A stretch of DNA of 64,000 bases from Paenirhodobacter hankyongi (GTDB taxonomy: Bacteria; Pseudomonadota; Alphaproteobacteria; Rhodobacterales; Rhodobacteraceae), in contig NZ_RCHI01000003.1 of assembly GCF_003664585.1 (NCBI RefSeq), positions 186,001 to 250,000 of the forward strand, written 5' to 3'. Position numbers and translations under genes: made by a program. The notes below the pieces were generated by a model that had not been told where the DNA came from, did no database searches, and saw nothing but the letters and a program-made list of their open reading frames with translations. Each line of letters starts with the position of its first letter. The stretch's first letter is position 1. Positions 34,497 to 46,185 of the stretch are shown here, one piece after another.

Positions 34497-35243
34497 ATGA
34501 CCCGCACGCTGCTTTCCGCCCTTGCCCTTTCCACGGCGCTTGCCGCACCGGCGGGCGCGCTCGATCTGTCGAAGATGACGACCGAGGAGAAGGCCGCCTT
34601 CGGCGAGGCGGTGAAGGACTATCTGATGCAGAACCCCGAGGTTCTGGTCGAGGCGATCAACGTGCTCGAGGAGCGTCAGCAGGCCGCCGCGGTCGAGAAT
34701 GACAAGACCCTCGTCGACACCAATGCCAAGGACATCTTCGAGGATGGCTTCAGCTGGATCGGCGGCAATCCCGAGGGCGATGTGACCATCGTCGAGTTCA
34801 TGGATTACAAGTGCACCTACTGCAAGAAGGCCTTCCCCGAGGTCGAGGACCTGCTCAAGAAGGACGGCAACATCCGCCTGATCGTGAAGGAATTCCCGAT
34901 CCTGAGCCAGCAGTCGGAACTGGGCGCGCGCTTTGCCGTGGCGACGAAGCAGGTGGCGGGCGATGCGGCCTACAAGACCGTGCATGACGCGCTGATCGGG
35001 ATGCGCGGCGACATCAGCCTCGAGGGGCTGAAGCGTCTGGCCGAGGACAACAAGTTCGACGCCGATGCGATCATCAAGACGATGAACACCGAGGAGGTGA
35101 CGGCGGTGCTGCGTGCGAACCACCAGCTCGCCGAGCGGATGAACATCTCGGGCACGCCGACCTTCATCATCGGCAACGAGATGCTGCGCGGCTATGCCCC
35201 CGAGGAGGCGATGGCGAAGATCGTCGCCGAGCAGCGCGGCTGA
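34497..35243 (+). CDS. DsbA-family periplasmic thiol oxidoreductase
   Basis: 248 residues: signal peptide (MTRTLLSALALSTALAAPAGA), a helical N-terminal extension (about residues 25-80), then a thioredoxin-fold domain with active site CTYC (106-109) and the cis-Pro loop SGTPTFIIG. The helical N-terminal part resembles oligomeric Scs/Com1-type isomerases rather than classical DsbA. Function in periplasmic disulfide chemistry is inferred. AAGGA lies 7 bases before the ATG. Confidence 0.9.
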   Translation: MTRTLLSALALSTALAAPAGALDLSKMTTEEKAAFGEAVKDYLMQNPEVLVEAINVLEERQQAAAVENDKTLVDTNAKDIFEDGFSWIGGNPEGDVTIVEFMDYKCTYCKKAFPEVEDLLKKDGNIRLIVKEFPILSQQSELGARFAVATKQVAGDAAYKTVHDALIGMRGDISLEGLKRLAEDNKFDADAIIKTMNTEEVTAVLRANHQLAERMNISGTPTFIIGNEMLRGYAPEEAMAKIVAEQRG

Positions 35244-35254
35244 GACGGCGAAGG

Positions 35255-35320
35255 GGGGGGGGCGCTGCCCCCCCCGCCCGTGTTCCGGGCTCCCCCCGGG
35301 ATATTTGGGGCAATTGGAAG
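35255..35320 (+). repeat. Dispersed hairpin repeat, single copy after dsbA-like gene
   Basis: Hairpin of eight G plus C over GCT (35255-35275), second hairpin CCCG-TGTTC-CGGG (35277-35289), then core TCCCCCCGGGATATTTGGGG starting at 35291 and ending CAATTGGAAG at 35320. Orientation is the same as the upstream gene, 11 bases after its stop. Confidence 0.8.
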
Positions 35321-35327
35321 CAGGCAG

Positions 35328-35351
35328 AAGGGGCGCAGGTTTGCGCCCCTT
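35328..35351. terminator. Bidirectional terminator hairpin
   Basis: A perfect 10-bp stem AAGGGGCGCA-GGTT-TGCGCCCCTT between the convergent dsbA-like and SH3/DUF1236 genes. A/T-rich stem ends on both strands let it work either way. Confidence 0.75.
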
Positions 35352-35379
35352 TGTCATGTCATGCCGGGGAGGCCGGCGG

Positions 35380-36054
35380 TCAGTTCACGATGTAGACGAT
35401 CTGGCGGTTCTCGGGGGTCACCAGCACCGGATGATCGTTCACGTTCACATAGGCATAGGGGCTGTCGGGCACCGGGACGAGGGCGACGGTGTCGGGCAGC
35501 ACCGCGCCCGGGGCGAGATCGCCCGAGAGATAGACCGGCGGCACCGGGTTCCTCTCGACGAAGGTCACGGTCTCGGTCGTGGGTTTCGCCGCCTCGCCGA
35601 AGGCGACGCCGCCGAGAAGCGCCCCGACCACGGCGCCTGCCGGCCCGCCGATCGCCGCCCCCGCGGCAGCCCCCGAGCCGACCCCGGCCAGCGCCGCGGC
35701 GCCCTGCCCGTCCTTGGTGCCGGTCTGATAGGTCACGGTCTTCACCGTGATGCCCGCCGGACGCTCGGACAGCATCACCATCTTCTCGCCGCTCTGCACG
35801 CCGAGCTGGCCCGCCGGGGCCCAGCCCGCGACGCCGTTATAGGTGACCTCGCACCAGGGCGCGTCGGCGAGACAGCCCTCGACGGTGAGCGCGGTGGCGG
35901 CCGGCGCATCGGCCACCGCCTGCGCCCCCGGCATCGGGGCGGCGTAAAGGGTGACGGGCGCGGCAACGACGGCCTGCAACGCCGCGGCCGAGCCCGCCGC
36001 GGTGACGAGGCCGAAGCCCGCAAGGGCGAGGATCGCGGTCGAACGGTTGAACAT
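35380..36054 (-). CDS. Secreted SH3-like / DUF1236 protein with glycine-zipper segment
   Basis: 224 residues from MFNRSTAILALAGFG (signal peptide; AGGAGG upstream). Order: bacterial SH3-like domain about 30-90 (TLYAAPMPGAQ...WCEVTYNGVAGWAPAGQL), a hydrophobic Gly/Ala stretch about 120-155 (GVGSGAAAGAAIGGPAGAVVGALLGG) of glycine-zipper type, and a C-terminal DUF1236 block (PVYLSGDLAPGAVLP...YVNVNDHPVLVTPENRQIVYIV). Probably an envelope protein; function unknown. Confidence 0.8.
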   Translation of the reverse strand: MFNRSTAILALAGFGLVTAAGSAAALQAVVAAPVTLYAAPMPGAQAVADAPAATALTVEGCLADAPWCEVTYNGVAGWAPAGQLGVQSGEKMVMLSERPAGITVKTVTYQTGTKDGQGAAALAGVGSGAAAGAAIGGPAGAVVGALLGGVAFGEAAKPTTETVTFVERNPVPPVYLSGDLAPGAVLPDTVALVPVPDSPYAYVNVNDHPVLVTPENRQIVYIVN

Positions 36055-36203
36055 CTGTTGTCCTCCTGTCTGGCGGCGGGGCGCCGTGCCCGCCGCGATG
36101 TGGAGGAGAAACGGCAAACGGCCGCCCCCGTTCCGGAGACGGCCGTCACAATGATTTCAGGTGCTTCACAGGAACCGGCGGGGATTTGCCGTCACCTGCC
36201 CCT

Positions 36204-37337
36204 TCACTGGGCCGCAGCTTCGGCCGCCTGTGCCTCGGCCTCGAGCCGCGCCGCGCGCTCCTCGACGAGGCGCACGATCTCGTCGACCATCTGCTCGTTC
36301 GACAGCTTGTGGCTCTGCTTGCCGGCCATGTAGACCATGCCCGCCCCCGCGCCGCCGCCGGTGAAGCCGATATCGGTCATCAGCGCCTCGCCGGGCCCGT
36401 TCACCACGCAGCCGATGATGCTGAGGCTCATCGGCGTCTTGATGTGATCAAGCCGCTTTTCGAGGATCTCGACCGTCTTGATCACGTCGAAGCCCTGCCG
36501 CGCGCAGCTCGGGCAGGAGATGATCTGCACGCCGCGGGTGCGCAGGCCGAGCGACTTCAGGATCTCGAAGCCGACCTTCACCTCCTCGACCGGATCGGCG
36601 GACAGGCTGACGCGGATCGTGTCGCCGATGCCCATCCACAAGAGGTTGCCAAGCCCGATCGCCGATTTCACCGTGCCGGCGATCATCCCGCCCGCCTCGG
36701 TGATGCCAAGGTGAATGGGCGCGTCGGTCGCCTCGGCGAGGCCCTGATAGGCGGCGGCGGCAAGGAACACGTCCGAGGCCTTCACCGAGACCTTGTAGTC
36801 GCGGAAGTCGTTGTCCTCGAGGATGCGGATATGTTCGAGCGCGCTTTCGACCATCGCGTCGGGGCACGGCTCGCCGTATTTCTCGAGCAGATGCTTCTCG
36901 AGCGAGCCGGCATTCACCCCGATCCGGATCGAGCAGCCATGGTCCTTGGCGGCGCGGATCACTTCCTTGACCCGGCGCTCGTCACCGATGTTGCCGGGGT
37001 TGATGCGCAGGCAGGCGGCGCCGGCCTCGGCGGCCTCGATCGCGCGGCGATAGTGGAAATGGATGTCGGCGACGATCGGCACCGGGCTTTCGCGGCAGAT
37101 CTCCTTCAGCGCCCGGGTCGAGGCCTCGTCCGGGGTCGAGACGCGGACGATGTCGGCGCCGACCTCGGCCGCGCGCAGCACCTGATCGAGCGTCGCCTTC
37201 ACATCCGAGGTGTCGGTGTTGGTCATCGTCTGCACCGAGATCGGCGCATCGCCCCCCACCGGGACCTTGCCCACCATGATCTGCCGCGAGGTGCGGCGTT
37301 CGATGTTGCGCCAGGGACGGATGGGATTGAGCGACAT
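36204..37337 (-). CDS. ispG: 4-hydroxy-3-methylbut-2-enyl diphosphate synthase
   Basis: A [4Fe-4S] enzyme converting MEcPP to HMBPP in the MEP isoprenoid pathway, feeding quinones and other isoprenoids. 377 residues: TIM-barrel start ([17 protein letters not shown]), [20 protein letters not shown], and the cluster ligands in SCPSCAR and GCVVNGPGE in the C-terminal domain. A short Glu/Ala-rich tail follows. It may be cotranscribed with the RodZ-like gene, 84 bases upstream. Confidence 0.95.
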   Translation of the reverse strand: MSLNPIRPWRNIERRTSRQIMVGKVPVGGDAPISVQTMTNTDTSDVKATLDQVLRAAEVGADIVRVSTPDEASTRALKEICRESPVPIVADIHFHYRRAIEAAEAGAACLRINPGNIGDERRVKEVIRAAKDHGCSIRIGVNAGSLEKHLLEKYGEPCPDAMVESALEHIRILEDNDFRDYKVSVKASDVFLAAAAYQGLAEATDAPIHLGITEAGGMIAGTVKSAIGLGNLLWMGIGDTIRVSLSADPVEEVKVGFEILKSLGLRTRGVQIISCPSCARQGFDVIKTVEILEKRLDHIKTPMSLSIIGCVVNGPGEALMTDIGFTGGGAGAGMVYMAGKQSHKLSNEQMVDEIVRLVEERAARLEAEAQAAEAAAQ

Positions 37338-37421
37338 GTCGGACCTCCGATTGCTGCCCCAGACATAGAGCGGCCGCTGCCCGAGGGCAACGGCCGAAGG
37401 GGGAGCCGATGTGCGCGGCGC

Positions 37422-38672
37422 TTACTCGCCGGCCTGATCGGCCGCGGCAGGCACCAGGGCGCTGGCATCGGCCATCGCGGTCATCTTCGCCAGATCGCCA
37501 TCGGCCTTGATGTCGGCCACGGCGTATTTCTGATCAAGCGCCTCGGGCGAAAGCACGATGTTCTTCGTCACCTCGCCGCGCTTGCCGACGGGGCCATGCG
37601 CGATGCCGTTCACTGCGAAATAGATCGCACCCGACTCGCCCGTGCGCATCACCGGCGCCTCTTCCAGCTTCGGCACGGTGTAGCGCTCGCCGGCGTCCAT
37701 CACCTTCTCGAACAGGACCGAGCCGTCGGCCGCCGAGATCCGCACCCAGGAGGGGCGCACCGCCAGCACCTCGACCGCCGGCACATCGGCGCCGAGCGTG
37801 CGCACCACGGCGCCATTGGGGCCGGACTGCACCGGGGCCGCGGCGGCCATCTGCACGCCCTGAGCGGGCTCGCCCGGCTGGGCCTGGGCCACGGCAGTCT
37901 GCGACGAGACGATGCCGGTGCCCGGCAGCACGCCGACCTGATTCGGGTCGATCGCGGCAATCGGGCCGTCACGCGCGATCAGCACCGGCACGTCGAGCGT
38001 CTGCGGCCGATAGATCCGGTCGAGCGCCTCGGGCGACGGGGCGGAGGGCGGCATGTCGTTGTCGGCGGTCTGCACCGGCGTCACCGATTGCAGCGGGTCG
38101 ATTTCGGCGACCACGCCGGGGGTCTGGTCGACCGGAGCGAGGTGCACGCGCTGCACTTCCTGCAGCACGGTCCAGCCGCCATAGCCGATGCCGCCGGCGA
38201 CCAGCGCCAGAACCAGCACCGAGCCCACGGCCCGCGGTTCGATCTTGCTCCAGAATGCCTCGGTCTTCGGCACGAAGGTGGCGTTGGGATTGGCGAGCGC
38301 CTCGGCCACATCGGCCGGGCGGCGCTGCGGTTTCGGGCCGGAGGCGGCGGCGGCCATGCCATGCGTCGGCTGGAACCCCGCCTCGGCGCAGAAGCGGCGG
38401 AAGGCCCAGTCCGGGTCAAGGCCCAGATAGCGCGCATAGGAGCGCACATAGCCCGCGATGAAGGAGGGCGTCTCGAAGGCCGCGACATCGCCGCTTTCGA
38501 TCGCCGCGATATAGGCCGCCTTGATGCGCAGCTCGCGCTGCACATCAAGAAGCGACTTGGCGAGCGTCGCGCGCTCGCCCCGCATCACGTCGCCAAGCCG
38601 CAGTTCGAAGTCGTCGAAGCCTTTCGGCTTGTCCTCTTCCTGCGTCGAAGGAGCAATCCTCCGCCCGATCAT
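37422..38672 (-). CDS. RodZ-like helix-turn-helix membrane protein
   Basis: 416 residues from MIGRRIAPSTQEEDK. A cytoplasmic HTH of the RodZ/HTH_25 type (GDVMRGERATLAKSLLDVQRELRIKAAYIAAIESGD...YLGLDP), one transmembrane helix (VLVLALVAGGIGYGGW, about residue 150), then a long periplasmic part ending in a DUF4115-type beta domain (VRPSWVRISAADGSVLFEKVMDAGERY). This layout is that of the MreB partner RodZ, and RodZ-like genes often precede ispG. A role in cell shape is inferred. Confidence 0.82.
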   Translation of the reverse strand: MIGRRIAPSTQEEDKPKGFDDFELRLGDVMRGERATLAKSLLDVQRELRIKAAYIAAIESGDVAAFETPSFIAGYVRSYARYLGLDPDWAFRRFCAEAGFQPTHGMAAAASGPKPQRRPADVAEALANPNATFVPKTEAFWSKIEPRAVGSVLVLALVAGGIGYGGWTVLQEVQRVHLAPVDQTPGVVAEIDPLQSVTPVQTADNDMPPSAPSPEALDRIYRPQTLDVPVLIARDGPIAAIDPNQVGVLPGTGIVSSQTAVAQAQPGEPAQGVQMAAAAPVQSGPNGAVVRTLGADVPAVEVLAVRPSWVRISAADGSVLFEKVMDAGERYTVPKLEEAPVMRTGESGAIYFAVNGIAHGPVGKRGEVTKNIVLSPEALDQKYAVADIKADGDLAKMTAMADASALVPAAADQAGE

Positions 38673-38783
38673 GTGCCCGATCCTGCCTTCAAGTTCCTGA
38701 GTTTCTCGAATCGCGATCCCCGCCCGCGATTCATGGGCATTTCCTATCACAAGGCGGAGAGCTGTGCACCCGCAGAAAACGCC

Positions 38784-40013
38784 TCAGGCACTCGCCTCAG
38801 CGCGATTCAGCGCACAGCGCGACCACAGCGTGTCCATGCCGCGCACAAGGTGGTCGATCTGCTTCAGATCGTGCACCGGCGAGGGCGTGAAGCGCAGCCG
38901 CTCGGTGCCGCGCGGCACGGTCGGGAAGTTGATCGGCTGCACGTAGACGCCGAATTCCTCGAGCAGCATGTCCGAGAGCGCCTTGGTGTGCTTGGGATCG
39001 CCGATCACCACCGGCACGATGTGGCTGCCATGGTCGATGATCGGCATGCCAAGCGCCTTCAGCCGCATCTTCAGGATCTTCGCGTGCAGCTGCTGCTTGT
39101 CGCGCAGCTCCTGCCCGGCCGCGGTCTTGAGGAAGGCGATCGAGGCGGCGGCCCCCGCGGCGATCACCGGTGGCAGCGAGGTGGTGAAGATGAAGCCCGG
39201 CGCATAGGAGCGCAGTGCGTCCATCATCTTCGCCGTGCCCGCGACATAGCCACCGAAGACACCGAAAGCCTTGCCGAGCGTGCCGTTGAAGATGTCGATG
39301 CGGCCCATCTCGCCCAGTTTCTCGGCGATGCCGGCGCCGCGCGGGCCATACATGCCGACCGCGTGCACCTCGTCGAGATAGGTCAGCGCGTTGAATTCCT
39401 TGGCAAGGTCGCAGATCTCGGTGATCTTGCCGAAATCGCCGTCCATCGAATAGACCGATTCAAAGGCGATGAGCTTCGGCGCCGCCGGATCGTCGGCCGC
39501 CAGCAACTCGCGCAGATGGGCGACGTCATTGTGGCGGAAGATCCGCTTCGGGCCGGCGTTGCGCTTGATCCCCTCGATCATCGAGGCGTGGTTGAGCGCG
39601 TCCGAATAGATGATGAGGCCGGGGAACAGCACGCGCAGCGTCGAGAGCGTCGCGTCATTGGCGATATAGGCGCTCGAGAACACCAGCGCGGCTTCCTTGC
39701 CGTGCAGGTCCGCAAGCTCGGCCTCGAGGCGCTTGTGATAGACCGTGGTGCCCGAGATGTTGCGCGTGCCGCCCGAGCCCGCGCCGGTGGCATCGAGCGC
39801 CTCGTGCATCGCCGCAAGCACCACCGGATGCTGACCCATGCCGAGATAATCGTTGCCACACCAGATGGTGATCTCTTTCTTCGAGCCGTCGGGGCGCGTC
39901 CACACCGCCTTCGGGAAGGCGCCTTTTTCACGCTCGATATCGATGAAGACCCGGTAGCGGCCCTCGTCGTGCAGCTTCTGGATCGCCTGATCGAGCGCGA
40001 GATCGTAGTCCAT
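38784..40013 (-). CDS. hemA: 5-aminolevulinate synthase
   Basis: Condenses glycine and succinyl-CoA to 5-aminolevulinate, the first step of heme (and, where present, bacteriochlorophyll) synthesis by the C4 route of alphaproteobacteria. 409 residues from [21 protein letters not shown], colinear with Rhodobacter capsulatus HemA as I recall it. Motifs: [38 protein letters not shown], and the PLP Lys in [14 protein letters not shown] (about residue 248). The N-terminus was set at the ATG with family-like sequence; the longer frame is antisense to the M20 peptidase. An FNR-type box lies upstream. Confidence 0.96.
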   Translation of the reverse strand: MDYDLALDQAIQKLHDEGRYRVFIDIEREKGAFPKAVWTRPDGSKKEITIWCGNDYLGMGQHPVVLAAMHEALDATGAGSGGTRNISGTTVYHKRLEAELADLHGKEAALVFSSAYIANDATLSTLRVLFPGLIIYSDALNHASMIEGIKRNAGPKRIFRHNDVAHLRELLAADDPAAPKLIAFESVYSMDGDFGKITEICDLAKEFNALTYLDEVHAVGMYGPRGAGIAEKLGEMGRIDIFNGTLGKAFGVFGGYVAGTAKMMDALRSYAPGFIFTTSLPPVIAAGAAASIAFLKTAAGQELRDKQQLHAKILKMRLKALGMPIIDHGSHIVPVVIGDPKHTKALSDMLLEEFGVYVQPINFPTVPRGTERLRFTPSPVHDLKQIDHLVRGMDTLWSRCALNRAEASA

Positions 40014-40073
40014 TTCCGTTTCCCTTGCCTGGTTCGCTGGGTTTGCCTTAGCGGCCTGTATCGCGTGGGCGCA

Positions 40074-40087
40074 TTGATAGAGGTCAA
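40074..40087. promoter_or_regulatory. FNR/FnrL-type box upstream of hemA
   Basis: TTGAT-AGAG-GTCAA (plus strand), which differs from the FNR consensus TTGAT-N4-ATCAA by one base in the second half-site. It is centred about 67 bases before the hemA start and 150 before the divergent peptidase. FnrL control of hem genes is known in Rhodobacter; control here is inferred. Confidence 0.6.
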
Positions 40088-40232
40088 ACAGCCCGGATGG
40101 GAGCGAAAAATTGTCGCGCCTCTTGTCCCGCCCGGCCAAGCCCGACCAAAGGTGGAGAGCCCCCGGCCTCTGCCCGGGCGCACTGGACAGTGCCGCCCCC
40201 GGTGCTAGGGTGCGCCGATACAGGAGGCACGC

Positions 40233-41609
40233 ATGACCATTGACGCCGTTCTCACCCGCATCGACGCAGAGCTGCCCCAGGCGATCGACCGCCTGATGGA
40301 GCTTCTGCGCATCCCCTCGATCTCGACCGATCCGGCGTGGAAGGGCGATTGCGCCCGCGCCGCCGACTGGCTGGTCAAGGAATTGACTTCGCTCGGTTTC
40401 AAGGCCGAGATCCGGCCCACCCCCGGCCACCCGATGGTGGTGGCGCGGCACGAGGGCCCGGGCCCGCACCTGCTGTTCTACGGCCATTATGACGTGCAGC
40501 CGGTCGACCCGCTGAACCTGTGGACGCGCGAGCCCTTCGACCCGGCGATCGAGGAAACCGCGAACGGCCCGGTGATCCGCGGCCGTGGCTCCTCCGACGA
40601 CAAGGGGCAGCTGATGACCTTCCTCGAGGCCTGCCGCGCTTACAAGGACGTGAACGGCACCCTGCCCGGCAACCTGACGATCTTCTTCGAGGGCGAAGAG
40701 GAATCGGGTTCGCCCTCGCTCATCCCCTTCCTGCAGGCGAACAAGGACGAGCTGAGCTGCGACCTTGCGCTCATTTGCGACACCTCGATGGTCTCGCCCG
40801 GCGTGCCCTCGATCGCCGGCCAGCTGCGCGGCATGCTGAAGGAAGAATTCACCCTGCACGGCCCGCGCATCGACCTGCATTCGGGCCATTACGGCGGCCC
40901 GGCGCTGAACCCGCTGCGCGAGATCTCGAAACTGATCGCGAGCTTCCATGACGAGGACGGCCGCGTCGCGGTCGAGGGCTTCTACGAGGGCGTGCACGAG
41001 GTCCCCGAAGAGCTGAAACGGCAGTGGGAAAACTGCGGCTTCGACGAGGCCGAGTATCTCGCCCATGCCGGCATGACCGTCGCCCATGGCGAGAAGGGCT
41101 ATTCGACGCTCGAACAGCAATGGGCGCGTCCGACGCTCGAGATCAACGGCCTTTGGGGCGGCTATCAGGGCGCGGGCTCGAAAACCGTGATCCCGGCCGA
41201 GGCGCATTGCAAGATCACCTGCCGGCTGGTGGGCGACATGGACCCGGCGAAGGTCCGCGCCGCGGTGCGCCGCCATGTCGAGGCGCATCTGCCCGTCGAC
41301 GCGCGCGTCACCTGGGACAGCGATCTCGACGGTGCGCCGGCCGCGGTGATGAACACCGCCCGCCCCGAGTTCGAGGCGGCGCGTCAGGCGCTGTCGGACG
41401 AGTGGAACCGCGAGGCGGTGATCGTCGGCATGGGCGGCTCGATCCCGATCGCCTATTACTTCAAGTCGATCCTCGGCATGGACGCGATGCTGATCGGCTA
41501 TGCCAATGACGATGACGCGATCCATTCGCCGAACGAGAAATACGACGTGAAGTCGTTCCACAAGGGCATCCGCAGCTGGGCCCGCGTGCTCGACCGCATC
41601 GCCAAGTGA
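40233..41609 (+). CDS. M20-family metallopeptidase (dipeptidase)
   Basis: 458 residues, cytoplasmic. M20 signatures: [12 protein letters not shown] (metal His/Asp), RGSSDDKGQ (metal Asp), [11 protein letters not shown] (catalytic and metal Glu), ICDTSM, and the final metal His in [13 protein letters not shown]. The dimerisation domain in the middle contains LHSGHYGG. The closest functional class is CNDP-type dipeptidases or acyl-peptide hydrolysing enzymes; exact substrate unknown. AGGAGG lies 6 bases before the ATG. Confidence 0.93.
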   Translation: MTIDAVLTRIDAELPQAIDRLMELLRIPSISTDPAWKGDCARAADWLVKELTSLGFKAEIRPTPGHPMVVARHEGPGPHLLFYGHYDVQPVDPLNLWTREPFDPAIEETANGPVIRGRGSSDDKGQLMTFLEACRAYKDVNGTLPGNLTIFFEGEEESGSPSLIPFLQANKDELSCDLALICDTSMVSPGVPSIAGQLRGMLKEEFTLHGPRIDLHSGHYGGPALNPLREISKLIASFHDEDGRVAVEGFYEGVHEVPEELKRQWENCGFDEAEYLAHAGMTVAHGEKGYSTLEQQWARPTLEINGLWGGYQGAGSKTVIPAEAHCKITCRLVGDMDPAKVRAAVRRHVEAHLPVDARVTWDSDLDGAPAAVMNTARPEFEAARQALSDEWNREAVIVGMGGSIPIAYYFKSILGMDAMLIGYANDDDAIHSPNEKYDVKSFHKGIRSWARVLDRIAK

Positions 41610-41615
41610 GCAAAG

Positions 41616-41643
41616 GGGGCGGAGGCCGCGCGGTCTCCGCCCC
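41616..41643. terminator. Hairpin terminator between peptidase and DUF1344 gene
   Basis: A 9-bp perfect stem GGGGCGGAG / CTCCGCCCC extended by inner pairs, just after the peptidase stop and before the convergent DUF1344 stop. No T-run, so strength is uncertain. Confidence 0.6.
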
Positions 41644-41654
41644 GACACAGGGCC

Positions 41655-41921
41655 TCAGCCCTTGACGGCGACGAGCGCCGTGGCCTCGTTCACCTTGCCC
41701 TTCTGTTCCCAGGTGACGGCGACCTTCTCGCCGACCTTGAACTCCTTCAGCTTGACCGTCTTCGGCATCATGTAGGTGCTGCCATCCGACAGCGTGACGG
41801 AATGCGCTTTCTTGTCGATCGTCTTGATCGTGCCGTCGGTCGTGGTCGCGCCCGCGGCCATGGCAAGCGAGGCCGAGCCGAGCGCAAGAACGGTGACGAC
41901 GGGAAGAAGGATGGAACGCAT
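41655..41921 (-). CDS. DUF1344 small secreted protein
   Basis: 88 residues: signal peptide (MRSILLPVVTVLALGSASLAMA) and a small beta domain GTIKTIDKKAHSVTLSDGSTYMMPKTVKLKEFKVGEKVAVTW, the DUF1344 pattern. Probably periplasmic; function unknown. The ATG at 41921 gives a proper signal peptide, unlike the longer frame. Confidence 0.82.
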   Translation of the reverse strand: MRSILLPVVTVLALGSASLAMAAGATTTDGTIKTIDKKAHSVTLSDGSTYMMPKTVKLKEFKVGEKVAVTWEQKGKVNEATALVAVKG

Positions 41922-42281
41922 GATCTGCTCCGTGAAGCCGGCCCCTTTTGCTGCGGGCCGGTGGGACGAAACCTTCATGGCCGGTCGCGTCAATGGCACG
42001 GCGCCACCCGACAGACCCAGGCTTCGGCGAACAGATTAGCCGTCCTCCGGCCGTGCCGGCAGGGGGGGCCTCGCCATTTGATCGACCGTGATCGGCCCTG
42101 GTGAAAGCAATGAATTCCACGTGATTTCGGTGTGTTGCGCGGCGTTCCTCGGCCGCGCCGCGGGCCGGATTTCGTGCCGCGCCAAGGCCCTGACAGCGAA
42201 ACGCCCGCCACCGGGGCGGGCGCTGCAAATCACGCTCGGGAGAGGGGCACGTCATCGCCCCTCGCGGCCGGCAGGGCCGGC
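41922..42281. other. 360-base gap without a gene
   Basis: Holds the upstream region of the DUF1344 gene and the proB terminator (42202-42222). The part near 42060-42140 is less GC-rich (ATTTGATCGACCGTGATCGG, AATGAATTCCACGTGATTTC). No reading frame here has a credible start, composition or family signature, and I see no RNA gene. Confidence 0.6.
42202..42222 (-). terminator. Intrinsic terminator after proB
   Basis: On the minus strand CGCCCGCC, loop CCGGT, GGCGGGCG, then TTTCGC, 60 bases after the proB stop; it ends the rplU-rpmA-obgE-proB group. Confidence 0.8.
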
Positions 42282-44584
<2,303 letters not shown>

Positions 44585-44592
44585 GTCTGCCC

Positions 44593-45132
44593 TCAGCCCA
44601 TCTTGCGCAGGTAGGTCCAGGTCGGCACCCGGCCGCCGCGCGCCACAGACCAGCTCTCGGCATCGCCCAGATATTCGAAGCCCGAGTTCGTCAGGACACG
44701 GGCCGAACCCGGGTTATCCTGGAACACCTCGGCGAAGAGGGTGCGCGAATTGTGCGGGTTCGCGGCGACGAGTGCGGCCACCGCCTCGGAGGCGAAACCG
44801 GTGTTCCAGAACCCCGGCCCGACCCAGAAGCCGACCTCGGACTGGTCGGGCTCGACGCGGGTGAGCGAGACGATGCCCAGCACCTCGGCCAGACCGTTCG
44901 CCGATCCGTCCATCGCCCAGACATCTTCCGACCGCTTCTCGGCCATGGCGCGGGCGACGAAGTTCTCGGCGGCCCCGGGCGGCAGCGGATGCGGGATGGC
45001 GCGGGTGCCCTCGGCGACGCGGCGGTCGGCCGTGTACATCGAGATCAGCCCGGCGTCCGAGCGGCGCAGCGGGCGCAGCACGAAGCGGCCGGCCTCGATC
45101 ACGGGTTGAGCGGTGAGGGTTTCCTGAAACAT
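44593..45132 (-). CDS. GNAT-family N-acetyltransferase (RimJ/RimL type)
   Basis: 179 residues; starts MFQETLTAQPVIEAGRFVLRPLRRSD, with GGAGGAG before the ATG. Acetyl-CoA fold features: the VGFWVGPGFWNTGFASEAVAALV loop and the FAEVFQDNPGSARVLTNSGFEYLG motif of RimJ/RimL enzymes. Its place between rpmA and obgE hints at a ribosomal-protein substrate, but that is inference. Confidence 0.88.
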   Translation of the reverse strand: MFQETLTAQPVIEAGRFVLRPLRRSDAGLISMYTADRRVAEGTRAIPHPLPPGAAENFVARAMAEKRSEDVWAMDGSANGLAEVLGIVSLTRVEPDQSEVGFWVGPGFWNTGFASEAVAALVAANPHNSRTLFAEVFQDNPGSARVLTNSGFEYLGDAESWSVARGGRVPTWTYLRKMG

Positions 45133-45268
45133 CTGCGCTCCTCCTCGAAACGCGGGCCTGTTCACTTTGGTCCTGAAATGGGGCGGGACGATGACAATTT
45201 GAACCCTACCCGTTTGAAAATTCGATGAATTCTTCGAGATCACAATGCCGCATCGCAGCAAAGACAAA

Positions 45269-45294
45269 GGGGACCGGCCTTGCAGCCGATCCCC
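45269..45294 (-). terminator. Intrinsic terminator after rpmA
   Basis: On the minus strand GGGGATCGGC, loop, GCCGGTCCCC (10 pairs, one G-U), then TTTGTCTTTG. It partly separates the ribosomal genes rplU-rpmA from the downstream GNAT-obgE-proB group. Confidence 0.8.
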
Positions 45295-45321
45295 CTGTTC
45301 CTGTCCGGAGTGCGGTTCGGC

Positions 45322-45591
45322 TTACTCGGCCGCCTCCGCAACCGGGAGAACCGAGATGAAGGTGCGGCCCTTGAGGCCTTTCTTGAAGGTGACCTTGCCC
45401 TCGGTGACGGCGAAAATGGTGTGGTCCTTGCCCATCATCACGCCTTCGCCCGGCCACCAGGTGGTGCCGCGCTGACGCACGATGATGTTGCCCGAAACCG
45501 CGGCCTGACCGCCGTAGAGCTTGACGCCAAGACGACGACCGGCAGAGTCGCGGCCGTTGCGGGACGAACCGCCTGCTTTCTTGTGAGCCAT
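45322..45591 (-). CDS. rpmA: 50S ribosomal protein L27
   Basis: 89 residues, the usual length. The N-terminus [20 protein letters not shown] reaches the peptidyl-transferase centre. The core [24 protein letters not shown] is intact. It follows rplU after 14 bases and is cotranscribed. Confidence 0.97.
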   Translation of the reverse strand: MAHKKAGGSSRNGRDSAGRRLGVKLYGGQAAVSGNIIVRQRGTTWWPGEGVMMGKDHTIFAVTEGKVTFKKGLKGRTFISVLPVAEAAE

Positions 45592-45605
45592 CTGTCAGTC
45601 TCCTC

Positions 45606-45992
45606 TTACTTCGCTTCGTGCGCGGCGACGCGCGCAGCAGCGGTGCCGACGGCTTCCTTCACGCCCGAGGCAGCGGCGCCCGAGGCGAGAACCTCGGTCA
45701 CGCGCACCAGCGTCAGCTTCTGACGGTGGCCACGGGTACGCTGCGACGAATGCTTGCGGCGGCGCTTGTGATAGGTGATGACCTTGTCGGCCTTGATGGT
45801 GTCGATGACTTCCGCGACGACCGCAGCGCCTTCGACGAGCGGGGCGCCAACGGTCAGGGTGTCGCCGCCAACCATCAGAATCTCGTTGAACTGGACCTTG
45901 TCGCCAGCAACGGCAGCGATCAGTTCCACGCGGAGCACGTCGCCCGCCTGGACCTTGTATTGCTTGCCGCCAGTCTTGAGGACCGCAAACAT
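45606..45992 (-). CDS. rplU: 50S ribosomal protein L21 with extended C-terminus
   Basis: 128 residues from MFAVLKTGGKQYKVQAGD, against about 103 in E. coli. The L21 core runs to HSSQRTRGHRQKLTLVRVTE; the last 25 or so residues are an Ala/Val-rich tail. It has a long leader of about 140 bases after its promoter. First gene of the rplU-rpmA pair. Confidence 0.96.
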   Translation of the reverse strand: MFAVLKTGGKQYKVQAGDVLRVELIAAVAGDKVQFNEILMVGGDTLTVGAPLVEGAAVVAEVIDTIKADKVITYHKRRRKHSSQRTRGHRQKLTLVRVTEVLASGAAASGVKEAVGTAAARVAAHEAK

Positions 45993-46137
45993 GCGTTCTT
46001 CCTTTTCCAAGCCGCGCCCTGTGGCCCCTTGCGGAGTTTCACGGCCCTTGCGGGCCCGCCTCGGGCAGCGCGCCCCTCCCGGGGCGTTGTTGCATATGAT
46101 TCCCCCCGCAAGAGGGAGTCCTCTGCCGGGTTGGCGG

Positions 46138-46166
46138 CTTATCGGAGATCGGGGGGCGCAAGTCAA
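46138..46166 (-). promoter_or_regulatory. rplU-rpmA promoter
   Basis: On the minus strand TTGACT (46166-46161), 17 bases, GATAAG (46143-46138). Transcription would begin near 46131, leaving about 139 leader bases with several small GC hairpins (for example GGGCCCGCAAGGGCC near 46050). The leader could bind a ribosomal protein; this is untested. Confidence 0.65.
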
Positions 46167-46185
46167 GGCTCTTGCGCGGCCCGCC

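Noticed and set aside
36186-40208. 1340-residue open frame on the plus strand opposite ispG, the RodZ-like gene and hemA
   Set aside because: Antisense artefact of high GC; no family signature.
40205-41648. N-terminal extension of hemA through the M20 peptidase locus
   Set aside because: The extended frame is antisense to a clear peptidase gene; HemA homology begins at the ATG at 40013.
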